Shown here: positions 57,742 through 64,000 of the stretch, piece by piece
Numbering within the stretch: the first letter of the stretch is position 1
Layout: each line of letters starts with the position of its first letter
Origin: an uncultured Alistipes sp.
GTDB taxonomy: Bacteria; Bacteroidota; Bacteroidia; Bacteroidales; Rikenellaceae
Direction: 5' to 3'
NCBI RefSeq assembly: GCF_910580175.1
Contig: NZ_CAJTXD010000002.1
Coordinates: 124,001-188,000 of the forward strand
DNA: 64,000 bases
Notes under the pieces: model-generated
The model's database searches: none
Told to the model about the DNA's origin: nothing
Seen by the model: the letters and a program-made list of their open reading frames with translations, nothing else
Made by a program: the position numbers and the translations under genes

Positions 57742-59748
57742 TTATTTCTTTGCTTTCATCGTGTGTCCTGCGAAGTAGCCGGCCAACAGCAGATACATTG
57801 CCAGACCGACCCATTCGGCCGCGTTCGACGAAGCCCAGCGGCTCAAGAACCAGTCCACCTCGGCGAACTTCAAGATCGCGCTAACCACGCCCATCAGGGC
57901 GCCGCCGGCGATGAAGCCCGAGGCGATGAGCGTGCCGCGGTCGAAACGCGCCTTGTTCAGGGCTGCGTCCTGCGAACGGGTCGACACGAACCATGCTACC
58001 AGACCGCCTGCTACCAGCGGGGCGTTCAGCTCCATGGGGATGAACATGCCCAGGGCGAAAGCCAGGGCCGGTACGCCGATCGCCGTGAGCAGCAGGGCCA
58101 GCATCGCGCCGCAGAAGTAGAGCATCCACGGCGTATGTCCGCCCGTCATCAGGGGCTGGATCACAGCCGCCATCGCATTGGCCTGGGGCGCCACCAGGGC
58201 GCCTTCGCCCACGAAGCCGTAGGATTTGTTCAGCACGATCATCACGCCGGCCACGGTGGCTGCGGCAACCAGTGTGCCGAGAAATTTCCAGGTCTCCTGT
58301 TTGCGGGGCGTGGTGCCGAGCCAATAGCCGATTTTCAGGTCGGTAATGAAGCCGCCGGCCATCGAGAGGGCCGTGCAGACCACGCCGCCGATGATGAGCG
58401 CTGCCGTCATGCCCGTCGTGCCGCTGAGTCCTACGCTCACGAGGATCAGCGACGAGAGGATCAGCGTCATCAGCGTCATGCCCGACACAGGGTTGGTGCC
58501 TACGATGGCTATCGCGTTGGCTGCCACCGTAGTAAAGAGGAACGCGACGACGAACACCACCGCGATGGCCGTCAGCGACTGCACCCACCCGTCGAGCAGG
58601 CCGAAGTGGAAGAATACGAAGATCGACAGCAGTGTCGCCACGAGGAGTGTCAGGATGCGTTTCATCGTCAGATCGCGATCCGTGCGTTCCGCAGCGATGG
58701 GCTGCCGTTTGCTGCCGCCCAGTTCCGAGACTGCCAGTCCCACGGCTTGGCGGATGATGCGCGACTGTTTCACGATGCCGATGATGCCGGCCATGGCGAT
58801 GCCGCCGATGCCCAAGGGCTTGCCGATGAACTGGAAAAGGTTTTCGGCCGACAGCAGCTTTTGCGGATCGGCCAGCAGATCGTCGCGCGTCACGCCCAGC
58901 AGGGTCGCCATCGCCGCCGGGTCGAGCGCTTCGGCCAGCGATCCGACCACGGGCACGATGATGAACCACACCAGAGCCGAACCGGCTGTGATGATCGTCG
59001 CATATTTCAATCCGATGATGTAGCCCAGACCCAGCAGGGCGGCCGAGGTGTTGATGCTGAAGACCACCTTGAACTTTTCCGCGGCCATGGCGCCCCACGT
59101 GCAGATGCGTGTGGACACCGACTCCGTCCATAATCCGAACGTGCCTACCGCGAAGTCGTACAGACCCCCGATCAGACCCGCTACGGCGAGCAGTTTGGCC
59201 TGCGCGCCGCCTTTTTCGCCCGAGACCAGCACTTCGGTGGTCGCGGTAGCTTCCGGGAAAGGATATTTGCCGTGCATCTCTTTGACGAAATACTTACGGA
59301 ACGGGATCAGCAGCACGATGCCCAGTACGCCGCCGAAGAGCGACGAAAGGAAGACCTGCCAGAACGCCGCGTCCAATCCCAGGATGTAGAGCGCCGGCAG
59401 TGTGAAGATCGCCCCGGCGACGATCACGCCCGACGAAGCGCCGATCGACTGGATGATGACGTTCTGTCCGAGCATGTTCTTCTTGCCCAATAGGTTGCCT
59501 GCGCCTACGGCGATGATGGCGATCGGAATCGCCGCTTCGAACACCTGGCCCACCTTCAGTCCCAGGAAGGCTGCCGCGGCCGAGAAGATCACTGCCATGG
59601 CCACACCCATCGCTATGGCGTAAGGCGTGGCTTCGCGCGGCGTTGTCGATGCCGGCATCAAGGGCGTGTAGGCTTCGCCCGGCTTGAGTTCCCGATAGGC
59701 GTTTTCGGGCAACGAAACAATGGGGTTTTCTTGTTTCATATTCATCAT
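57742..59748 (-). CDS. OPT family oligopeptide transporter
   Basis: Large (668 residues) inner-membrane transporter with about 15 hydrophobic segments. N-terminal PYAIAMGVAMAVIFSAAAAF-type helix and KVGQVFEAAIPIAI, then GQNVIIQSIGASSGVIVAG and GKYPFPEATATTEVL, are typical of bacterial OPT proteins that take up small peptides with protons. Three further in-frame ATGs near the start (MMNMK) make the exact start uncertain by a few codons. pepT lies downstream, fitting a peptide-use pair, though a hairpin separates them. The 162 bp upstream show no clear promoter. Confidence 0.92.
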   Translation of the reverse strand: MMNMKQENPIVSLPENAYRELKPGEAYTPLMPASTTPREATPYAIAMGVAMAVIFSAAAAFLGLKVGQVFEAAIPIAIIAVGAGNLLGKKNMLGQNVIIQSIGASSGVIVAGAIFTLPALYILGLDAAFWQVFLSSLFGGVLGIVLLIPFRKYFVKEMHGKYPFPEATATTEVLVSGEKGGAQAKLLAVAGLIGGLYDFAVGTFGLWTESVSTRICTWGAMAAEKFKVVFSINTSAALLGLGYIIGLKYATIITAGSALVWFIIVPVVGSLAEALDPAAMATLLGVTRDDLLADPQKLLSAENLFQFIGKPLGIGGIAMAGIIGIVKQSRIIRQAVGLAVSELGGSKRQPIAAERTDRDLTMKRILTLLVATLLSIFVFFHFGLLDGWVQSLTAIAVVFVVAFLFTTVAANAIAIVGTNPVSGMTLMTLILSSLILVSVGLSGTTGMTAALIIGGVVCTALSMAGGFITDLKIGYWLGTTPRKQETWKFLGTLVAAATVAGVMIVLNKSYGFVGEGALVAPQANAMAAVIQPLMTGGHTPWMLYFCGAMLALLLTAIGVPALAFALGMFIPMELNAPLVAGGLVAWFVSTRSQDAALNKARFDRGTLIASGFIAGGALMGVVSAILKFAEVDWFLSRWASSNAAEWVGLAMYLLLAGYFAGHTMKAKK

Positions 59749-59910
59749 TTTTACTATTTGTATATAGAATCGTCCCGGTTTCCGTGCGGCTTTGCCTTGA
59801 ATTTTGGTTTGCGGGCTGCAACTTTGTCCTTGCCAGGAGCCGTGTGGACGAAAAGTTGTTCCGGATGCTGAAGCGAGGGGCTGTGCGCGGAGAGACGTGC
59901 CTGCTTGTTT

Positions 59911-60237
59911 TTATCGGTTGTCGCCGCTGCCCGAGATGAGGTTGCGCTGCATGCGCGAGCGGAGTTTCTCTACGTTCATCTGCGCCACGTCGTCCAGCTC
60001 GTAACCCAGGTCGCGCGCGAGCGTCGCGCAGTACCACAGCACGTCGCCGATCTCTTTCACGATTTCGAGTTTCTTCTCCGGCGTGAAGGCGCCCTGCCCG
60101 TCGCGGATCACTTTCTTGACTTTGTCGGCCACTTCGCCCGCCTCGCCCGTCAGTCCTAAAGTAGGGTAGACGATGCGGCTGGTTTCGGGATAAATGGCCG
60201 TTTCGAGTGCATGTTGTTGGTATTCGTTGAGAGTCAT
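59911..60237 (-). CDS. MazG-like nucleotide pyrophosphohydrolase
   Basis: Small (108 residues) all-alpha MazG-fold protein. Metal-binding acidic motifs are GLTGEAGEVADKVKK and EIVKEIGDVLWY, the ExxE...ExxD pattern of the family. Such enzymes hydrolyse (d)NTPs to monophosphates, often abnormal ones. The length fits a single MazG domain. The upstream in-frame start (60300) is rejected because TATTTTTG at 60273-60266 would be the promoter for the ATG at 60237. Confidence 0.88.
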   Translation of the reverse strand: MTLNEYQQHALETAIYPETSRIVYPTLGLTGEAGEVADKVKKVIRDGQGAFTPEKKLEIVKEIGDVLWYCATLARDLGYELDDVAQMNVEKLRSRMQRNLISGSGDNR

Positions 60238-60265
60238 AACTTTTGGTTTTTGGGGGTTGTGCCGA

Positions 60266-60273
60266 CAAAAATA
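60266..60273 (-). promoter_or_regulatory. -7 box of the MazG-like gene
   Basis: TATTTTTG on the minus strand, 28 bp before the ATG. No convincing -33 element at the usual distance. Confidence 0.5.
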
Positions 60274-60349
60274 CGCAATAATTTCCGAAATCCGGAGCAT
60301 GCGGCGCGTAAAGATGGCGGAAAGTCAGGCCGGGGTGCCGCATATGGAA

Positions 60350-60376
60350 GCGGCGCACCGGATTCCGGTGCGCCGC
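60350..60376. repeat. Perfect 12-bp hairpin after murF
   Basis: GCGGCGCACCGG (60350-60361), loop ATT, CCGGTGCGCCGC (60365-60376). It lies 21 bp past the murF stop, without a T-run; it could be a transcript-end or mRNA-stability structure. Confidence 0.55.
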
Positions 60377-60397
60377 AGCATGTCGGCGGGTGTCGCG

Positions 60398-61681
60398 TCA
60401 GAACAGCCCGATCAGTTTTTCCAGACCGATGCCATGCGAGCCTTTCAGCAACACGGTCGCACCGGTCAGCGGGTGCGCTTTCAAGTCGGTCTCCAGTTCT
60501 TCGCGCGAGGAGTAATATTTTGTGAGACGCAAATTGGCATGAATATTCGGTTCCGTCGAGCTTTCGAGCGTTTTCCCTGCTTTTCCGAATTCGCTGCCTA
60601 CCAAGTAGATTTCCGCCGCAGGGTCTTGCATCGCCAGCCGCAGGATCGCCGCATGTTCTTCTGCCGACCATGCGCCCAGTTCCAGCATGTCGCCCAAGAT
60701 CATGACGCGCCGGCTGCGCCCGTTGGTCGGACGTTCGGTTGCGAAGTCGCCGATCGCGGCCCGCATGCTCGACGGGTTGGCGTTGTAGCAGTCCACGATC
60801 AGCGTGTTGCGCTGGGTTTCGAGCCGCTGCGAACGGTTGTTTTCCGGCGTATAGTCGGCGATCGCATGGCGTATGCGTTCTTCGTCGACGTCGAAGTAGC
60901 GGCCGATGGCTACCGCCGCCGCTATGTTGTAGCGGTTGTAGCCGCCCGCCAGACGGTTCTCTACCCCGTCGGCCAGCCGTTCGGAATATCCCTCCCAAGC
61001 CAAGCCGGGACGTTCTGCCGCCATCTCCATCAGCACGGGGTCTTCTTCGCGTACGAATATCCTGCCGCCATGGGCCGCCAGGAAGTCGTACAGCTCGCCT
61101 TTGCCGCGGCGGATGCCCTCCGGGCCGCCGAATCCCTCCAGGTGCGAGCGGCCTATGTTGGTCAGTATGCCGTAGTTGGGTTCTGCGATTTCGGCCAGCC
61201 GGGCGATTTCGCCGCAGGCGCTCGCGCCCATCTCCACCACGCCGAACTGCGTGTCGCGCGTCATTGCGAGCAGCGTCAGGGGCACGCCGATGTGATTGTT
61301 CAGGTTGCCCTGCGTGGCGTGCACGTCGAAACGCTCGGCCAGCACGCGGCTTGCCAGCTCCTTGGTCGTCGTCTTGCCGTTGCTGCCCGCCACGGCAAGG
61401 ATCGGGATGCCCAGGGTGCGGCGATGTTCGCGCGCCAGTTCCTGAAGCGCCCGCAGCGTGTCGTCGACCAGGATGATGCGTTCGTCGGTAACGGCTGCCG
61501 GGTCGTCCGCCACAGCATAGGCCGCCCCGGCCGCCAGCGCGTCGGCTGCGAAGCGGTTGCCGTCGAACGTCGCGCCCCGCAGGGCGAAGAAAAGCGAGTC
61601 GGGCACGATCCGCCGCGTGTCGGTCGAGATGCGGGGATGGGCGCAGAAAAGATCGTAGAGCGTGTGGATCGGACAAGTCAT
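60398..61681 (-). CDS. murF: UDP-MurNAc-tripeptide-D-alanyl-D-alanine ligase
   Basis: Adds D-Ala-D-Ala to the peptidoglycan precursor in the cytoplasm. Mur ligase layout: N-terminal UDP-binding domain with DTRRIVPDSLFFALRG, ATP loop AGSNGKTTTK (99-106 core), the GNLNNHIGVPLTLL substrate segment, and IVDCYNANPSSMRAAI, typical of MurF. The length of 427 residues is normal. It lies 100 bp downstream of manC and outside any dcw cluster, which is usual for MurF in Bacteroidota. A perfect hairpin follows. Confidence 0.96.
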   Translation of the reverse strand: MTCPIHTLYDLFCAHPRISTDTRRIVPDSLFFALRGATFDGNRFAADALAAGAAYAVADDPAAVTDERIILVDDTLRALQELAREHRRTLGIPILAVAGSNGKTTTKELASRVLAERFDVHATQGNLNNHIGVPLTLLAMTRDTQFGVVEMGASACGEIARLAEIAEPNYGILTNIGRSHLEGFGGPEGIRRGKGELYDFLAAHGGRIFVREEDPVLMEMAAERPGLAWEGYSERLADGVENRLAGGYNRYNIAAAVAIGRYFDVDEERIRHAIADYTPENNRSQRLETQRNTLIVDCYNANPSSMRAAIGDFATERPTNGRSRRVMILGDMLELGAWSAEEHAAILRLAMQDPAAEIYLVGSEFGKAGKTLESSTEPNIHANLRLTKYYSSREELETDLKAHPLTGATVLLKGSHGIGLEKLIGLF

Positions 61682-61723
61682 GATGCGAGGGCGGAAAATA
61701 GCGTAAAACCGGAAACGATACCG

Positions 61724-61763
61724 GCACCGGCCCGCAACTTTTGGGAAAAAGTCCGGCCGGCGC
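61724..61763 (-). terminator. Possible terminator between manC and murF
   Basis: On the minus strand GCGCCGGCC pairs with GGCCGGTGC (one G-T wobble) around a 22-nt loop; GGTTTTAC follows some bases later. Weak support. Confidence 0.35.
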
Positions 61764-61781
61764 CCGTTCGGAGCGGTTGAT

Positions 61782-62855
61782 CTATATGTGTTTGTCGCCG
61801 TTGTTATATTTTACTTCGTCGATGAACTTTTTGATGCTTTGCTCTTCGGCCCGGGGGCAGATCATCAGCACGTCGTCCGTGTCGACCACGATGTATTCTT
61901 TCAGCCCGCTGATGACGGCGATTTTGCCTTTGGGCAGCGAGACGATCGACGAGCGCGTGTCGTAGAGATAACATCCCTCCTCAGGAATGGCGTTGGCATA
62001 ACGGTCCTTACGCGAATGCTGGTAGACCGAACCCCACGTCCCCAGGTCGCTCCAGCCGAAATGGCCGCAGCGGACGTATACATTGTCCGCCTTCTCCATG
62101 ATGCCGTAGTCGATCGAGATCGCGCGGCATTCGGCGAAGACCATCTCCACGATGTTCTGTTCGGCGTCGGTGCCCAGGGCGTTCATCAGACCGCTGAAAA
62201 GCAAGTGATGGTCGGGCAGGTATTTTTCGAAAGCCTCCGCGATGGTGCGGGCTTTCCATACGAAGATGCCCGAGTTCCAGTAGAACTCGCCGCATTGCAG
62301 GAAAGTCTGCGCCAGCTGGAGGTCGGGTTTCTCGGTAAAACATTTTACCTTGCTGATGGGCTGCGCGTCCGACACCTGGATGTAGCCGTAGCCCGTGTCG
62401 GGACGCGTGGGCTTGATGCCTACGGTCATCAGGGCGTCGTTCTGCGTTGCGAATTCCAGACATTCGCTGATGACGGCGCGGAAGTCGTCTTCGTCGAGGA
62501 TCAGATGATCCGACGGCGTGACGATCATTTCGGCTTCGGGGTCGCGCTTGAGCAGCGAGTAGGCCGCATAGGCGATGCAGGGCGCCGTGTTGCGGCCCAC
62601 GGGTTCGCACAGCACCTGCTCCGGAGCCAACTCGGGAAGATGCTCCAGCACCAGGTCTTTGTACTTGCGGTTCGTCACTACGAGGAAATTTTCCGCCGGC
62701 ACGATCTTTTCGAAGCGCTCGAAAGTGTGGCGGATGAACGATTTGCCGGTGCCCAGGATGTCCAGGAACTGTTTGGGCATCGACTGCCGGCTCTTGGGCC
62801 AGAACCGGGAACCGATTCCTCCGGCCATGATTACGCAATATTTGTTGCTCGCCAT
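61782..62855 (-). CDS. manC: Mannose-1-phosphate guanylyltransferase
   Basis: Makes GDP-mannose from mannose-1-phosphate and GTP for surface glycans. Nucleotidyltransferase signature VIMAGGIGSRFWPKSR with SMPKQF, then VTPSDHLI, CFTEKPD and FYWNSGIFVW, and GWSDLGTW of the GDP-mannose subgroup. At 357 residues it lacks the C-terminal phosphomannose isomerase domain of the long ManC/AlgA type. A TATCTTTG box lies 92 bp upstream, divergent from the pssA promoter. Confidence 0.94.
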   Translation of the reverse strand: MASNKYCVIMAGGIGSRFWPKSRQSMPKQFLDILGTGKSFIRHTFERFEKIVPAENFLVVTNRKYKDLVLEHLPELAPEQVLCEPVGRNTAPCIAYAAYSLLKRDPEAEMIVTPSDHLILDEDDFRAVISECLEFATQNDALMTVGIKPTRPDTGYGYIQVSDAQPISKVKCFTEKPDLQLAQTFLQCGEFYWNSGIFVWKARTIAEAFEKYLPDHHLLFSGLMNALGTDAEQNIVEMVFAECRAISIDYGIMEKADNVYVRCGHFGWSDLGTWGSVYQHSRKDRYANAIPEEGCYLYDTRSSIVSLPKGKIAVISGLKEYIVVDTDDVLMICPRAEEQSIKKFIDEVKYNNGDKHI

Positions 62856-62946
62856 AGGGCTTTATTGATTTGTTTCGGATTGCTGTTGTTGCAGGTTGCC
62901 GCCCGGTGTTCCGCTTTGCCGGCCGGGCGTTTCGAGTTTGTGTTTA

Positions 62947-62954
62947 CAAAGATA
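62947..62954 (-). promoter_or_regulatory. -7 box of manC
   Basis: TATCTTTG on the minus strand, 92 bp before the manC ATG; no good -33 element is seen. Confidence 0.45.
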
Positions 62955-62966
62955 AAAATATTTTCG

Positions 62967-62974
62967 TAACTTTG
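62967..62974 (+). promoter_or_regulatory. -7 box of pssA
   Basis: TAACTTTG, 13 bp before the ATG at 62988, with TTTA (62943-62946) 20 bp upstream as a 3-of-4 -33 match. Confidence 0.55.
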
Positions 62975-62987
62975 CCGCCTGCGTGGA

Positions 62988-63728
62988 ATGAATTTTTTCA
63001 CATCCCCTATGAAAGCAAAGCTCTTTACCATACCCAACCTGTTGACCCTCGCCAACCTTTTGTGCGGGGCTACGGGTGCCGTGGCGGCCTTGCAGTGGGG
63101 CGATCTGACGCTCGCTTTCGTCTTGATGATCGCCGCTGCGGGGTTCGATTTCTTCGACGGGCTGGTCGCCCGGCTTCTGGGCCAGGATGGCACGTTGGGC
63201 GTTCAGCTCGATTCGTTGGCCGATGATATTTCGTTCGGATTCCTTCCTGCGGCCGTTCTCTTCGTGCTTTTCGGACGTATGCCCGGCACTTGGCTGCCTG
63301 AAAGCGCCGGTGTCGCGGTGCTGCTTTTCGCCGCTTTTGCCGCGCTGCGTCTGGCCAAGTTCAATGTCGACGATTCGCAGCATGCCGAGTTCTGCGGTTT
63401 GCCGTCGCCTGCCGCGGCTCTTTTTTGCGCGTCCCTGGGTTTGTTGTCCGAGCGGTGCGGGCTGGTGTTGCCGCGCGAGGCCGTGCTGCTCATCGCTCTG
63501 GCCGTCGGCGTGTTGATGGTCTCGCCCGTGCGGATGTTCGCCCTCAAATTTCACGGTTACGGCTGGAAGGGCAACGAGGTGCGCTATTCGTTCCTTGTGC
63601 TCGGCGCCGGCCTGCTCGTCGCCTTGCGCTGGTGGGCCGTCCCTTTGATCGTGGCGCTGTATGTTGTCGTTTCGACCGCGATGTGGATCGCCTGCCGTCC
63701 GGAAAATCATCGGCAAACCGATAAATAG
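62988..63728 (+). CDS. pssA: CDP-diacylglycerol-serine O-phosphatidyltransferase
   Basis: Membrane enzyme making phosphatidylserine, the precursor of phosphatidylethanolamine. The CDP-alcohol transferase motif DGx2ARx8Gx3Dx3D is exact: Asp57-Gly58, Ala61-Arg62, Gly71, Asp75, Asp79. About seven hydrophobic segments follow over 246 residues. The ATG at 62988 is used; a second one seven codons on (MKAKLFTIPN) is also plausible given the short leader. No psd gene is nearby. The next gene starts 3 bp after its stop. Confidence 0.94.
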   Translation: MNFFTSPMKAKLFTIPNLLTLANLLCGATGAVAALQWGDLTLAFVLMIAAAGFDFFDGLVARLLGQDGTLGVQLDSLADDISFGFLPAAVLFVLFGRMPGTWLPESAGVAVLLFAAFAALRLAKFNVDDSQHAEFCGLPSPAAALFCASLGLLSERCGLVLPREAVLLIALAVGVLMVSPVRMFALKFHGYGWKGNEVRYSFLVLGAGLLVALRWWAVPLIVALYVVVSTAMWIACRPENHRQTDK

Positions 63729-63731
63729 CTT

Positions 63732-64000
63732 ATGATGATGGGTGCGTTGAAACGGGTCGTCCGTATCGGGTTGCTCGGAGCGTTTGCCGCGCTTCCGTTG
63801 GGTGCGTCGGCCCAGCTCGACGCCCGGTCGATCCTCCGTGCCCAGCAGCAGGGCCAGCAGACCGATCTCTACGGCTCGAATCCTTATGAGAGCGACGACG
63901 AGGCGACCATTGCCCAGGACACCGCCCGCAAGGAGCGCAAGATACGCAAACCGCTCGAATCCTACTTTTTCAGCGACTCGGTGCGGGCGCTCAACAACTT
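63732..64000 (+). CDS. Putative Porin_10-type outer-membrane protein, 5' part only
   Basis: The first ~89 codons of a gene cut by the window end. A signal peptide (residues ~1-25, GASA-QLD) is followed by a polar Gln/Asp-rich stretch (RAQQQGQQTDLYGSNPYES) and RKIRKPLESYFFSDSVRAL. The latter resembles the N-terminus of Bacteroidota putative porins of the Porin_10 type, which begin with a charged region before the barrel. Three ATG codons in a row make the start uncertain by two residues. It lies 3 bp after pssA, so it is probably cotranscribed. Confidence 0.6.
   Translation, partial: MMMGALKRVVRIGLLGAFAALPLGASAQLDARSILRAQQQGQQTDLYGSNPYESDDEATIAQDTARKERKIRKPLESYFFSDSVRALNN

Overview
The window looks like a chromosome segment of a GC-rich anaerobic Bacteroidota, most likely Alistipes (Rikenellaceae). 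The evidence is family content and promoter style, not a database match: PorX, DUF5689, DUF5606 and DUF4923 proteins, a Porin_10-like protein and a TonB receptor; anaerobic class III ribonucleotide reductase; almost no Shine-Dalgarno sequences; and repeated TTTG-N19-21-TAnnTTTG promoters, the Bacteroidota sigma-ABfr type. I see no insertion sequence, phage, CRISPR array, tRNA or rRNA gene.

Layout. 0.1-10.4 kb: an MFS exporter, an S66 carboxypeptidase and obgE on the plus strand; two DUF5689 lipoproteins and serB on the minus strand; then mscS, a DUF5606 protein, nrnA and a YeiH-type membrane protein on the plus strand. 10.4-14.1 kb: a GNAT gene (minus), then the class III ribonucleotide reductase genes nrdDG behind a clear cobalamin riboswitch. 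14.3-38.1 kb: a one-direction nucleotide block, pyrC-carA-carB-pyrK-pyrD-pyrF-grx-pyrE-pyrB-purE-purK-purL-purC-purF-purM-purN-purH-purD-folD. It encodes the whole route to UMP and every step to IMP except purB, plus FolD, which supplies 10-formyl-THF to PurN and PurH. 38.4-47.2 kb: a minus-strand run with a GNAT fusion, an LtaS-like sulfatase-fold enzyme, nadC, a lipoprotein, a TonB receptor, rlmH and a truncated GH2-like protein. 47.2-53.8 kb (plus): asnS, rpoN, porX, tsaE, an SRPBCC protein and a PAP2-like membrane protein. 53.8-62.9 kb (minus): a DUF4923 protein, nadE, pepT, an OPT transporter, a MazG-like protein, murF and manC. 62.9-64 kb (plus): pssA and the start of a Porin_10-type gene cut by the window end.

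The most interesting signals are regulatory. The pyrimidine block begins with a consensus promoter, a 35-codon leader ORF and an intrinsic terminator whose 5' arm contains the leader stop codon, the layout of the E. coli pyrBI attenuator. The purine block begins the same way: promoter, 46-codon leader ORF, then a hairpin 3 bases after the stop. PyrB carries a C-terminal four-cysteine segment resembling the zinc domain of the regulatory chain PyrI, with no room for PyrI's nucleotide-binding domain. Two copies of a structured ~76-bp repeat sit between genes of the nucleotide block, one in the pyrimidine part and one in the purine part. Functional statements rest on motif recognition by eye; nothing was searched or folded computationally.
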